The translations under genes were made by a program, and so were the position numbers. The notes under the pieces are model-generated. The model ran no database searches. It was not told where the DNA came from and was given only the letters and a program-made list of their open reading frames with translations. Positions 23,392 through 33,885 of a stretch of 64,000 bases of DNA are shown one piece after another. The stretch's first letter is position 1, and each line of letters starts with the position of its first letter. This stretch comes from Schistosoma haematobium (taxonomy: Eukaryota; Platyhelminthes; Trematoda; Strigeidida; Schistosomatidae), in assembly GCF_000699445.3 (NCBI RefSeq), contig NC_067198.1:36484536-36548535 (forward strand). Reading direction: 5' to 3'.

Positions 23392-23960
23392 ACTGAATAT
23401 TATAAACCTCTTACCCCCTTCCTTTATTTCATTCATTTACCTTATTATCATTAATTTTGATTATCTCTATCTTAATCTTCACATTCATCATTCCTAATTC
23501 GTTGCTCGTAATTACCTTGATAACACCCCCCTTATAACATATTACATTCACACAACAATCCTATTATTATTACTATCTCAATTAACAAATTAAATTCTCC
23601 TACTATGCATTTTATTCACACAATTTTTTTTGCATTTTCATACTATTATACTTATGGTGACTGAACACTTTACTCCAAATCATCCTGACCTTTATTGAAT
23701 GACCTTTCTAATTTGTCAAATAATACAATTTTGAAGTATATATATATCGTAACAGATGCAAACGTTTACCCTTTTTTTTTAACACATAACATTGTCAAAT
23801 TCATTAATACATGCCTTATTTTTGGCCTTTGTAAAATATTATAATTATGGACTTATAACTGTAGAGCCTGATGATGAAGTTATTGAAAACAATTGTTCGC
23901 TCAATTATTCTGCATTTTTGAATATTCTATGGGGATTTTTAAACTGCGATTGAATTATTA

Positions 23961-24076
23961 TACATAAAAGTTTAATAAAATCAGTATAGTGCGTTTGACT
24001 GACAGCCGATACTAATCAATAATGTCACAAGATAAAAGCATTTTCTCAGGACCGATCATTACGCGCAGATTTAAGG

Positions 24077-24133
<57 letters not shown>

Positions 24134-25045
24134 CATAGTTGGTAATTAGCATACTGATAGCAAACATATCGTCGCCGATCACTATATAATAACTAACATG
24201 ATTACATTTCTATTATCATTTCTGGCTTATTACAAATTTTCATATGAGGACCATTTAAAGTGATTAGTAAAAGCTAAATAAGCTTTCTGGATCTATGATG
24301 ATGCTTCTTTAGCCACTGAATCACTAGGGTTGATGAGACCTATATAGGAATGTATTCAAGTGCCTTATTTGCTTTACCTCTCTTATGGTTAAATTAGGTG
24401 CTGATTTAGAACAATCCTGGAGTAACACTCATCATTTAGATAGAAAGAAACTTTTTGTGGACAATCTTATGATGTCAATTAACGACGGATAGAGGGCTTT
24501 ATACCTTATCAACATCTTTGACAAACATAACTGTATCAATTGCAAGTCATAAGTCAATGAACACCAGGTAGGAGACTAGTTCCTGAAAAGTTAGGCGAAA
24601 AAAATTGTTATTTTTAAGAGCCTTCATAAGGTTATGTTTTTTTCGGAATGCAATTCAATGATAAACACAGAGACAAGATATCTCCGTTGATTTAATCAAT
24701 ACATTTAGGGACAAACATAAAGACTCCTTGATTTTCCCCGATTTTTGTGTTTTTGAGCTCTAATCAAGCGCTCTGGTTGATTATCAAAATCAGTATTTTA
24801 TGAACAATATTTATCAAAACCTTTTTTCTGTGATTGTCACAAAGGAATCTCTGACCTGCCTCATAAATCAGAGAGATTAGTGATCGCAAATAATTGGACA
24901 GAATAACATCCACCATCCAAACACTAGAAAATATACAATCTAACCGTTAAAACTGAACCACGATCTTAAAAGACAATCTGAGTTAATTTATCAGGATTAA
25001 CTATTTCTCCCTGCTAAAAGTAAATTATAGAATTTTTGAAGGGAG
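23961..25045. other. UBE2Q intron 9, AT-rich, with microsatellite
   Basis: Contains the (AT)n tract at 24081-24130. No other repeat or gene recognised. Confidence 0.5.
24081..24130. repeat. (AT)n microsatellite
   Basis: 25 perfect AT units. Confidence 0.97.
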
Positions 25046-25049
25046 AGTC

Positions 25050-25572
25050 ACCACAACTTCAACCGTCCTGGTACGGCAGAGGGTGGGGGGAGTTTTCTCG
25101 CCCTCTCCAAATGCGCTCACATGGCCACGAGTATACAGCCACCGCCAGGGAAGTCCCCACTGCATTTTCGCGGCGGACGTGTTGTTTACGAGATTGAGAG
25201 GACGCTAAAAGAATGTTCGACGCTTTAACTGGGTTGGTAGACACGAAGGGTTCACCTAGGAGAGTTGGAAAACCCTGATTCCAAATCAGTGGTGCACATA
25301 GGCTCCATGATCTTAAGGAAACAAATGGCGTATGAACCTATTGTTGGTCACCAGCTACTACGAAACTGCATCTCCTTACGTTTCTCCACTGCCTTGAGGA
25401 TTACGCTTTTAGGTCAAAGGCTCCGGGTGTGTCCCCTAAGAAAATCACCTGCTTCGGTTTGGGCACCCGAGCAGTGTCCCAGCCTAAACACAAACCCAAT
25501 GATTTTTGTGGCACAAAAATAATTTGGTGCCCCTTCGTACCAATATTTGTGTTCAAATATAAAAATCAATAA
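25050..25572 (+). mobile_element. Short internally deleted retroposon (family C derivative), second copy
   Basis: Same architecture as 16090-16605: 5'-derived body (CCTGGTACGGCAGAG start, GAGATTGAGAGGACG, TTCGGTTTGGGCACCCG) followed by the LINE family C 3' tail (TTTTGTGGCAC ... GTACCAATATTTGTGTTCAAATA). No target-site duplication is obvious. It ends about 40 bp from the 5' splice site of UBE2Q exon 9, on the strand opposite to the gene. Confidence 0.82.
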
Positions 25573-25613
25573 AGAGCAATGAGAAAAAGCAAGACAATAA
25601 AAAAACAACTTAC

Positions 25614-25817
25614 ATCTGTTGCGCTAAAATTTATACGTGCACGACCTTTCACTAAAGTTGCAGCTATTTGCATGATAGATGATTCGATATCATAAGCGCT
25701 TGACCAACCTTGTTTTGTGAATAATTCCATGCAAATTGCTCCACCGGCTAAAACATAACCATTTTCAATCACTGGATAAAGAATACGGACAAATGGTGGC
25801 TCAAAAGGATATGTTTC
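25614..25817 (-). CDS. UBE2Q: UBE2Q-type ubiquitin-conjugating enzyme, exon 9 (catalytic)
   Basis: Acceptor AAATAG, donor GTAAGT, 204 nt, phase 0 on both sides; residues 275-342. It holds the diagnostic part of the UBC fold: YPFEPPFVR, then [18 protein letters not shown] with the active-site cysteine C303, then [17 protein letters not shown]. The spacing and sequence agree closely with vertebrate UBE2Q proteins, where [18 protein letters not shown] is highly conserved. Confidence 0.97.
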
Positions 25818-25977
25818 CTATTTAAAATAAAAATTACTACAATTAGAATGAAGAATGTGATACAAAATATAATCTGGTATATTCTCATAAAGCACATAAA
25901 GAAAGTTGGTGGATTTCTTCTCACAAAGCACTAAATATGATAATAAACTGAGATTAAGCATACATTTGAAATCATTG

Positions 25978-26092
25978 AAATCATGGACTGCTGAGGAGTC
26001 CCATACTAGGACGAAACGGTCACCCGGTGTTTTTAGGTCTTCAATGGCGTTGTAACTTAGATTGGTTCATTATTTCAATTACATTCAACAAT
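25978..26092 (+). mobile_element. SINE fragment (3' half, hammerhead region)
   Basis: CTGCTGAGGAGTCCC ... TAGGACGAAACGG and the following 3' segment. The hammerhead core is kept, but the stem III and stem I 3' strands are altered (GGTCACCCGGTG). The tRNA-like part is missing. Confidence 0.75.
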
Positions 26093-26477
26093 ACCCATAA
26101 CCCCTCATATAAAAACGTTCGAGAGTCATGATTAGTTGACTATAGTTTAGAAATTAAGACAATATTCAACTCGAGAGAATCTGTTTTAAAAATATTAAAA
26201 GGGACAAATGTATTATTTGGTATTCGCATTACAAAATAATGTATGTAAGAGAGAAAAAAGAACAGGAATTCAGTGCGTCACTTGAAAACATAGAAGTAGT
26301 ATTAATAACTATCTGTAAGAGAATCAAACGCCACCGTGATATGAAGGTATACCTATTTATCTAATGAAAACAAGTCATCTCGGTCTAAAATGTAAATCTC
26401 ACTAAATAAGCGTAATACATAGAGCTTGTTATTTCGTACGAACAATAAGATTGATTCATTTAAGAGGTTACATGTTG

Positions 26478-26528
26478 ATTGAGCGGCCTATGCTCCTCCA
26501 CATGGGGTATGTATGTAAGTAAGTAAGT
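26478..26528 (+). mobile_element. SR2-like LINE 3' tail, extremely 5'-truncated
   Basis: GAGCGGCCTATGCTCC followed by (GTAA)n matches the last ~50 bases of the SR2-like elements (compare 19049-19091). Confidence 0.7.
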
Positions 26529-27241
26529 ATATTGGTACAGCGTTATTTAGTCTGCTTCTAGAATAAAAAAACACGCTTCAGTGCGATTTATGGGGCTAAA
26601 AAATTACTGAGGCTTGTATATTCCTAAACTTTGGACCATTTTGCAATCCGAGGAAGAATTTTAAAAGGTTTCCTACTCGTGGCTTATATCTTATATGAAA
26701 GAGAAAAACCATTGAATTATGTGTGGTTTCAAAAAGAAAACAAACATTTGATAGGAAGTGAGATGTATGGATACAGTATCAAATGTGACCAATGATAAAC
26801 AATGGCATTTCATTAGAACTACGTTAATCAATATATATACGGTTACATGACAAAACACTGTAAAATGTATTTTGCATGAATAAGAGATCTACTATGTAGC
26901 TACTCATGCCAGTGGTAATATTGAATGCTTCTAGATGTGCCTAGGCATTTGACCATTTCTGACTGCCCACATGGTGAAATAATATTACTTCGTGATAAAA
27001 CTGAGAGATGAGGACAGTATTAATTATTTCATTGACCTGGGAGAGTTACAGAAGCGACAAATGGACAAGTGCTGATCACCTGTGATATACTGGTTGAAAA
27101 CCGAATGCCTTGACTACTAAAACTACGAGTTCACCAAAACTCATTTACAAACTTATGTGTATGCTATGATCTGTCTAGCTGTACATATTAAACTATTAAT
27201 ACAACGCAAAATTCTCTTCAAATGAAATTATACTAATCTAT

Positions 27242-27244
<3 letters not shown>

Positions 27245-27302
<58 letters not shown>
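27245..27302. repeat. (AT)n microsatellite
   Basis: About 29 AT units. Confidence 0.97.
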
Positions 27303-27304
<2 letters not shown>

Positions 27305-27414
27305 CATGAAACCTCTTGATTGCGAACACCAAATTTAATGCTTTGTTCTCTATTTATGCATAGCTTTTCGATAAGTCTTGTCGATTGAACACTATATTCG
27401 TTTTCCTAAGCTAT

Positions 27415-27830
27415 TCTGGTAACCCGCAGGCTAGAGCTACACAGCGACCTGAACACCAGAAAGAAGACGCAAGTATGAGAGGAATACTTTACGCCAAGGT
27501 TCGTTTATGTACAGAAACCATGGGTATTTATAGATGTTAACGTTTGTTAAATCAACATCATATTTCAGCCAATCCGTTAGCGAAATATTGTGCTACTGAC
27601 CAATAGTAGCACGCCACGTTGGAATTCTAGAATGCTCCATCGTGCTGTGATTGGCTAGGACTCTTCGGCTCCTTTTGGGCTTCTAGAGGCTCCGTTGAAG
27701 TCCTCCGAAAGCCTACTCAACAGTTTTTTTCGTGGTTAATATTAATTTCTTTAGATAGTGTACCCAATCGCAACACGTTGGGAAATACAGTATAAAACTA
27801 GCACCACAACCCTGAATACAACAAGAGGCC
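27415..27830. other. GC-richer non-coding block, possible LTR remnant
   Basis: Base composition differs from the surroundings, with CCAAT-like boxes (ACCAATAG, GATTGGCT) and a CCCAATCGCAACA segment. This would suit a promoter or an old LTR. No second copy or coding part was found in the window. Confidence 0.25.
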
Positions 27831-28553
27831 ATGGTCACGACTTAATATTGGCTTCTCAGGTTAAGTCAACAAGATTACAAATCCCATTTTAGTAAACGCA
27901 AAGTTAAAATGCAATAGCGCACCCCACCCTCCAAAGACAAAACTTTGGATCATTTTTCATCTAACATGGCGTCTTTAACAACATCGTTCCGACATCTTTG
28001 TCTGAACAACTCGATGAAAAAGGAAACACCATGCATATCTTTTACCTGCATTATCACTCTCAACAATCAAATGGAGGTGAAATAGTTTGTTAGAACTTTT
28101 AAATTAGAGCTTACCAAGAGCTGGGAAGAGTAAACGATGAAATTTTAAAGTTTCTCCTTATGCCGAACCAAGTGATACCTAGAGGAGCCTTATTGGAAGA
28201 ATTGTTTATGGACAGAAAGAAATGAACGGAATTTGACACAACTTTCAATAAAACAGCAACTATCATCCATCTCAATTGCTAAATTCATGCTTGAAACCAA
28301 GATGTATGCAAGAGACTATTGTCGTCAGCATAATTTGATAGGAAATTTAGATAATCATCAAGGGGCAGATTTTGATGAAGACGTAATATGTCATTATACC
28401 TAAACATCTACCTGGCCCTTTACAATTTGAATAGTAAAACTTCATCTCGTGAAGCAACCATATATGTAGAAAGAAACCTATTGAATCTGATGATACAGTA
28501 CTGAATGTCCAAACAAACAAAACATAAAATTTATGGCATTAATAACAACTAAC

Positions 28554-28647
28554 TTTGAATAGAAATTGTAATCCTAAATGATCTTCTAATTTGGGATGAT
28601 TTGTAAGTTCCTGAAGATCTTTATGCAATCCACTGTCCTCATCAACT
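28554..28647 (-). CDS. UBE2Q: UBE2Q-type ubiquitin-conjugating enzyme, exon 8
   Basis: Acceptor CAAAAG, donor GTTAGT; the first base completes the lysine codon begun in exon 7. Residues 244-274 (VDEDSGLHKDLQEL ... HLGLQFLFK) match the UBE2Q segment KVDQDS-x-LH-x-DL. Phase 0 exit joins exon 9 exactly at FK/ETYPF. Confidence 0.95.
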
Positions 28648-28904
28648 CTTTTGAAAAATACATATAGAATATAAAAATTAAAAAAATAAACTGAATTCCT
28701 AACAAAATTAACGTATAAAAATAGTCATTAAAGCTGCTTAAATGTATGTTCTTAACTATCATATCTTTGAAGACAAAGAAGTATGTTCACAATATTTTAG
28801 TTATGAAGTAATATGAGCTGCTATTTAAAGATATGAGGCAGCTTCATATAAGAAACAATCAGACTACTGATAGTTATATTATTCACCTGAGTCAGATTAG
28901 TTGA

Positions 28905-28995
28905 CTTCTCGGTCAATCAGTCAACATAAGGCCTGGTATAAATGTATCTTGGTCTAATTTCCCATACAACGCCAGTACAACGGGATGAAATCATA
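28905..28995 (-). mobile_element. RTE-type LINE (outer family, as 42707-48670) 3' UTR fragment
   Basis: A diverged minus-strand match to the 3' end of that element: TCAGTCAACATAAGGCCTGG, then GCCAGTACAACGGGATGA. No coding part. Confidence 0.6.
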
Positions 28996-30296
28996 GTAGT
29001 ATGTCAGTTATATAGAGAAAGAATAAAGTTTGAAAAGAATAGATGAATTATAAGTTTAAGAGTAATGAGATCAGAGAATGTAAAATACAAGCTATATAAT
29101 GGTTGAATTGAGATCGATTTACAACCTTTGCAACAATGACGCTGTATGAACAGTAGTATTGTCCTCAGTTTATCCAAGTAACATTGTGCTATAAAAATGT
29201 TTACTTCTCAGATGTCCAATGATCTCTTTAAGACTTTGTACAAATATATAAACCGACAGTGCAGTTGTAATGCATGTTACTTGTATTGACAGATACAAGT
29301 AGTATGTAACACCGATCAAAACTGGAAGGTCTGTCAAAGGACGGTTGAGAAAACTGAACTAAAGGAAACAGAAAGGAATTGAGAAGTAGGAGAATCATGA
29401 AGGACGTAAAAGACAATTGATGAAAGGTTTACAGATAAAGTATTTAATGTATGGTTTCACATTTTACCAAAAAACTGCAATTTTGCGTTAGATAATAGAT
29501 TAGTTATCCTCATCAAGTCTTCTTTCACTACACAGTTAAGCAAGTTTTAAACATTATTTTGTAAACTAATTCAATAACAAAAATTTCAGGGATAAGTCTA
29601 AAGAAAGCATGAGCTAGTGGTCGTAGTTAGAATCTAGTTTCCGTAGGAAGATGTTTTAAATTTATAAAAATGGAAACTACAACAATTCCAAAAAGTTATT
29701 TAGTGACCAAGCTGTTAACAAGATTTTTAAACCGAAGTTGTTATTACCGCTATTACTGTAATTATCATTTATCTCGTACAAGAACTAAAAAAAATAATTA
29801 AGTTAATATATTCGGGATAGTAAGGTGAGTTACTATAGTCACACCTATATACATTCAATAGACGAGACTATATAATAGTGTAAATTCATCTCACTAATGA
29901 TTTCACTCGGGATCCACTCCATGTTGACTGACTGCAATTTGTGTCAATAAACTAAAGTTTGCATAATGTTTCCCAGTCATTGGACTTTGACTACTGAGTA
30001 ACACGTGATCTACTTCCCAGTCTATTATCTGGTGATCAAGTACGAGTGGTCAGTTGTCGTATTATCTGGTATGGCAGTTATCTTATTGATAGTGTATCAT
30101 ATAATGTTTAAGCGTAGGATTGAGTCAAGTACCAATTATTTTCTGCGTTATATCACAAGCTTATGAATGCAGGGCGGAAATGAATAGATTCTTAAATTAA
30201 TTGATTCATTTCTGTCCTCCTTTCTTTGAACATCCATCGTATTATTTTGTATGAAAGGTCGTGAGGTATCATGAAAATAAAAATTTGTTACACTAC
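28996..30296. other. UBE2Q intron 7, nothing recognised
   Basis: AT-rich, no repeat or gene identified. Confidence 0.45.
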
Positions 30297-30305
30297 AGTA
30301 GATAT

Positions 30306-30882
30306 CCCGAACGCAGCTGCCATTTTGATGTGGTGGTCGGGCATACCTATCGTGATGATTCAACCGAGCTATATTAGCTGAAATACAAGTTTTTTAGGTT
30401 CTAACATGCCAGGAAGGTCGGTTAGAGATCGGCAAGACTAAAAGCAGCAACCTAAGATACGAAGAAGTACTGTAGAAAGGTGTGACGGCTGTAAATGTTT
30501 CCAACGAACAGCCAGTATCTAAAGAGATGTTGCCATCTTACAGCGGAAGGAAGAGGTTAGAAAAGATCGACTCTGAAAATGTTTCACCCCACCTTACACC
30601 ATGGATTTCTGTCTCAGTCGGTGAAGTTTTTTGCAGTACAGAGTTAAAACATGAAAAACGTCTCATAAAAAAGGTGTGCACGACCGACCACAAACAGTTG
30701 TCCGTTGAGCTCTGCGATCACGCTTCCAGGTCACTAAGACCACAACTAATCCGTCTTCCTTTTGAGATCCCTCAAGAGGAAATATCCTTCGACCGTGTAG
30801 GAAGCTTAGAAGTGACAACTGCCCTCATACCTCTAACAGATGTACGTACGTACCACATTCCACGATGCTTTTGACTGACCAT
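30306..30882 (+). mobile_element. Short internally deleted retroposon (5' end + short 3' tail of the 42707-48670 LINE family)
   Basis: The first ~535 bp are collinear with the 5' end of the LINE at 42707 (GTGGTGGTCGGGCATACC, AGACTAAAAGCA, CTTCCAGGTCACTAAGACCAC). The end (CACGATGCTTTTGACTGAC) resembles that LINE's last ~25 bases. A flanking 9-bp duplication AGTAGATAT (30297-30305 and 30883-30891) bounds it, and it starts at the same base as the full-length element (CCCGA). So it is a complete, non-autonomous, roughly 0.58-kb insertion in UBE2Q intron 7. It has a 130-codon open frame (30482-30874) of unclear meaning. Confidence 0.78.
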
Positions 30883-31117
30883 AGTAGATATTAAGAGACG
30901 TATAACTGTAATGCTTAGGTTTCATTTAATGAATTGATTTCATATTCTGACCTTCATGATGTCACTGATCGAAGTATATTAGCGAAAGAATGAATAACAG
31001 TTACTTACTACTTGATTTAACGGAGCAATTTTGTCATCTAATGCTATCTAAGTGTAACATTACATTGTCGTTTATCAATAAGACGTAGATGTTTGTACCT
31101 ATGAAGCCAGTTTAACA

Positions 31118-31236
31118 TTTTATTTATTTATTTGAACACATAGATACTGGTACATCAGATACATATGCGCCACAAAAATCTTGTTTGAATTGTGTGAGGG
31201 CTATGATACAGCTCGGGTGCCCAAACAGAAGCATGG
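31118..31236 (-). mobile_element. 5'-truncated copy of the family C short retroposon
   Basis: The minus strand carries TTTGGGCACCCGAGC of the body and the shared LINE tail (GTGGCGCATATGTATC ... GTGTTCAAATAAATAAA). About 120 bp remain. It lies 60 bp downstream, in the gene's direction, of UBE2Q exon 7. Confidence 0.8.
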
Positions 31237-31296
31237 CCAGTTTAACAGAATTATGGTAAATAAAACAAAATGTAAGCAAGATCAAAATACGCTTAC

Positions 31297-31357
31297 TTGT
31301 ATAATTTAACTTTCCAGTTATAAAGACTGTCATTTTGTAGTTCAACAGTGAAAATAC
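31297..31357 (-). CDS. UBE2Q: UBE2Q-type ubiquitin-conjugating enzyme, exon 7
   Basis: A 61-nt exon between acceptor TTTTTCCTAG and donor GTAAGC. Phases 1 in and 2 out encode residues 223-242 (GIFTVELQNDSLYNWKVKLY), the family segment YAVELVNDSLYDWNVKL. The open frame on the same strand at 31124-31345 is in a wrong frame. Confidence 0.93.
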
Positions 31358-31794
31358 CTAGGAAAAAGAACAAATGAATAAAATAATTTGAAGTAGTAAG
31401 AAAAAAACTGAAATAAATTGTTTGGATGTGATGTTTGTTGGCTTTGATGAAATAAGCAGCTTACTCGATTACGATTAATCTCGAAATAAAATTCATTCAT
31501 TTTATAAAGTGAATAGGCAGACACATAATGATTAAATATATGCATTTATTGTTGACGTTTAATAATTTTAGTCAGTCATTGTACTATAAGCTGTGCTAAA
31601 ACAATCTGGGTCATCATCCACAGGCATACGTAACGTATTTATGACTATTGAATCGGTCAATTGCATACTGTAAAGATAAATGATGCTTTTTAAATTAAAA
31701 CAAGAACCAGTTATAAAAAAATTAGATTAAAAACAAGAACCAACCAGTCAATAAATATATTTTTTGTAATAAAAGGTTAATGATAATAGCTCAC

Positions 31795-31879
31795 CTTGTT
31801 TGTAACTGTCTGATCGATAAATCTCTCTTAGCTCTTTCATCAAACGGTCAGATGATTGAATTGAACCCTTAGTAATTCC
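31795..31879 (-). CDS. UBE2Q: UBE2Q-type ubiquitin-conjugating enzyme, exon 6
   Basis: Acceptor TTTCTTCAG, donor GTGAGC; 85 nt; residues 195-222 ([20 protein letters not shown] and YRSDSYKQ), the start of the UBC fold (first helix, [13 protein letters not shown]), as in other UBE2Q proteins. A TAA/ATA microsatellite follows at 31889-31926, just upstream of the acceptor. Confidence 0.95.
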
Positions 31880-31888
31880 CTGAAGAAA

Positions 31889-31893
31889 CAATG

Positions 31894-31926
<33 letters not shown>
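31889..31926. repeat. (AAT)n microsatellite
   Basis: About twelve trinucleotide units in UBE2Q intron 5, adjacent to the exon 6 acceptor. Confidence 0.95.
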
Positions 31927-31928
<2 letters not shown>

Positions 31929-32584
31929 CGTTAGTAGAAAGTTGGCTAATATAAGTAACAGAAGCGGAGCGAAGTACACCAATGAATGGAGTAAGCCTGT
32001 TATATATAATCAACGTAGCGCCTGATACGAATATGCGTTTGTCTAACTTTTCATACTACATTCACACGATGAAATGAATTTTTATCACGAAATGAATGAT
32101 GAAGTAACTAAAATAATGTGAAAACGATGATAATGAAAGACTGAGCATTAAGAATGTTTTAAGAAAAGGAGTGAAATGTTTTGTATGAGGGAATACTGAA
32201 ATTCATGTTCCACAGAAAGATTAAGTGAATGCATCTAGGCTATTTTTATTTGTTCTGAGTTGAGTCACAAAGTATTTCTAACAACTGGTTGGAGTTATCG
32301 CGTGGACCCCTAGTCAGTTAGTCTGCACCTACCTACACACAGACTAACTGTCCGATACTGAATTAAAGAATCATCAACAAATTTATTTTCTTCAGAGTAC
32401 ATTCGGCAGAACAATGCACAGAATATTGAGAGGTATGCTAAAGGCTTTATAATAACAAGGAATGATTTCCGCCACAAGCCGGAGAATGATTGTGGAGGGG
32501 TAGCTTAATGGACTAGAGCAACTGCTAGGTAACAGGCTTGAACTGCGCTTAACCTAGTCCCCCATTTGGACAATCGATTTATCA

Positions 32585-32935
32585 TAGTGGTAATAATAAT
32601 GGCCTTACTCAATATTATATGTTTAGTAAGACATTTTAACAAGTTCATTTACTCTTCATAAACTTCACAATACATATTCGTTTATATACATAAAATTATA
32701 TTAAATTAAATGAGATTTTCATAAGAAGTGAAAAATCTTCACAACAGTGAACTGTCTGCAAGTTCAGGAGTGTAAGTGTTTGGTCAGGTTAGCTTTCAAA
32801 GTCTGTTTATTACATAGTATATGCGCTAGATATGGTATCGTCGAGTTTTTGTACTCTTCTTTGTGTGCATGAATCCTACTTTGACTGAGTCTTACTCTCC
32901 CAGAAGATAGAGAAGTATCACTAGGCTCCATACAC
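32585..32935 (-). pseudogene. CR1-like (SR1-type) LINE 3' fragment
   Basis: Minus strand encodes the last ~47 residues of the CR1-like RT ORF (SSGRVRLSQSRIHAHKEEYK ... HLHS, stop at 32764), followed by the family 3' UTR and ATTATTATTACC tail at about 32590. A short (CA)n tract at 32935-32951 marks the truncation point. Confidence 0.8.
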
Positions 32936-32951
32936 ACACACACACACACAT

Positions 32952-33599
32952 AAAAGTGGGAATTCAAAGCTGAGTTTACTATCCTATACTCGATCAATGT
33001 GAGTAGGATTTGAAAAAACAAATGAAATTTTCATAGTTATGAAGTAACTACATCTTCTTACGATTTGTATCACCATAGTCATATGATCCAAAACTAAAAA
33101 TAGTTTTGAAAATTAGGTTAAAGAGAAACGGTAATTTAATTTATCCAATCAACAATCGGAATTGTCACTAGTGATTCAAAAAAATATTAATGGGATAATC
33201 TCTTGAACGCTTAATAAAAACATCACCAGTTTGTGTACTTAATTCTCATCTATGGGGATATACAATATTTGAGTGTTAGAGAATTTCCTAACAATCATAC
33301 GTTTAAAAGTAAACAAACTTTCTCTACCACACAATTGCAGTGATGGTAGATCATTCATAAATTAATGATTTTTACAATGATTGTAAAAATGATTTTAAGA
33401 ATTGTATGGTTCTCTTAGAAAAAATTCCATTCACAATAGTTTTCTTAAAGATCAGAAAACCATGAATAAACAAATTTATAAGAGATGACAAATAACTTTA
33501 ATTGAGGTTCGAAATTTCAGCGACCAAATAATGATCAAGTAGTACTGTATTTACTTTGGTCCCAGGATCCCGATTTTTTCTAACAATTGGCGTTCACTC

Positions 33600-33600
<1 letters not shown>
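32952..33600. other. UBE2Q intron 5, nothing recognised
   Basis: AT-rich; only an (AT)n tract follows at 33601. Confidence 0.45.

Positions 33601-33654
<54 letters not shown>
33601..33654. repeat. (TA)n microsatellite
   Basis: 27 TA units, 15 bp from the 5' splice site of UBE2Q exon 5. Confidence 0.97.
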
Positions 33655-33658
<4 letters not shown>

Positions 33659-33669
33659 ATGAAACGTAC

Positions 33670-33757
33670 TTGTATTTGTGTAGCCTTGAGTTTTTCCAAC
33701 TGTTCAGCATCTTGGGATGAAATACCATCATATTCAGGACGATCATCACCCGTAATA
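33670..33757 (-). CDS. UBE2Q: UBE2Q-type ubiquitin-conjugating enzyme, exon 5
   Basis: Acceptor AATAG, donor GTACGT; 88 nt; the first base completes serine 165 and residues 166-194 follow (ITGDDRPEYDGISSQ and QLEKLKATQIQ). This is the linker preceding the UBC fold; QLEKL is shared with vertebrate UBE2Q. Confidence 0.92.
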
Positions 33758-33885
33758 CTATTTAAACAAAAGATGACAGATAGATAAATTCAAGAAAACG
33801 AAACATATATACACAAACATACATATATATGTATGTGTGTGTTGGGAAGAAGAAACTATAATTCAGTGATGAATTGTATTTCTTA

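Larger units (their letters stand above)
22345..23960 (+). mobile_element. Penelope-like element, rearranged, within UBE2Q intron 9
   Basis: The 3' half lies on the plus strand (22517 to about 23960). The RT palm segment lies on the minus strand (22515 down to about 22345), head to head with it. Together they make up adjoining parts of one Penelope-type RT: the minus part ends at HTAIQFS and the plus part begins FTSEEEKNNRIAFLDVLLSR. The inversion point is about 22516. After the stop at 23391 a non-coding AT-rich 3' region follows, with GAGCCTGATGATGAAG at 23864, reminiscent of the hammerhead-like ends known from Penelope elements, but the GAAAC box is not conserved. Confidence 0.82.
26093..28553. 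other. UBE2Q intron 8, largely unrecognised
   Basis: Contains an SR2-like 3' tail (26478-26528), the (AT)n tract at 27245-27302 and a locally GC-richer block at about 27415-27730. No gene recognised. Confidence 0.5.

Noticed and set aside
31563..31675. A minus-strand open stretch starting after a good acceptor (TTTATCTTTACAG), reading MQLTDSIVINTLRMPVDDDP and on, between UBE2Q exons 6 and 7
   Set aside because: Its phase does not fit exon 6 (it gives an immediate stop), and the true exon 7 at 31297-31357 matches UBE2Q and fits both phases. It could only be a poison exon, for which there is no evidence.
32490..32575. tRNA-like sequence (GGGTAGCTTAATGGACTAGA, then CTTGAACTG)
   Set aside because: Only a vague A-box and B-box resemblance; too weak to call a tRNA or a SINE.
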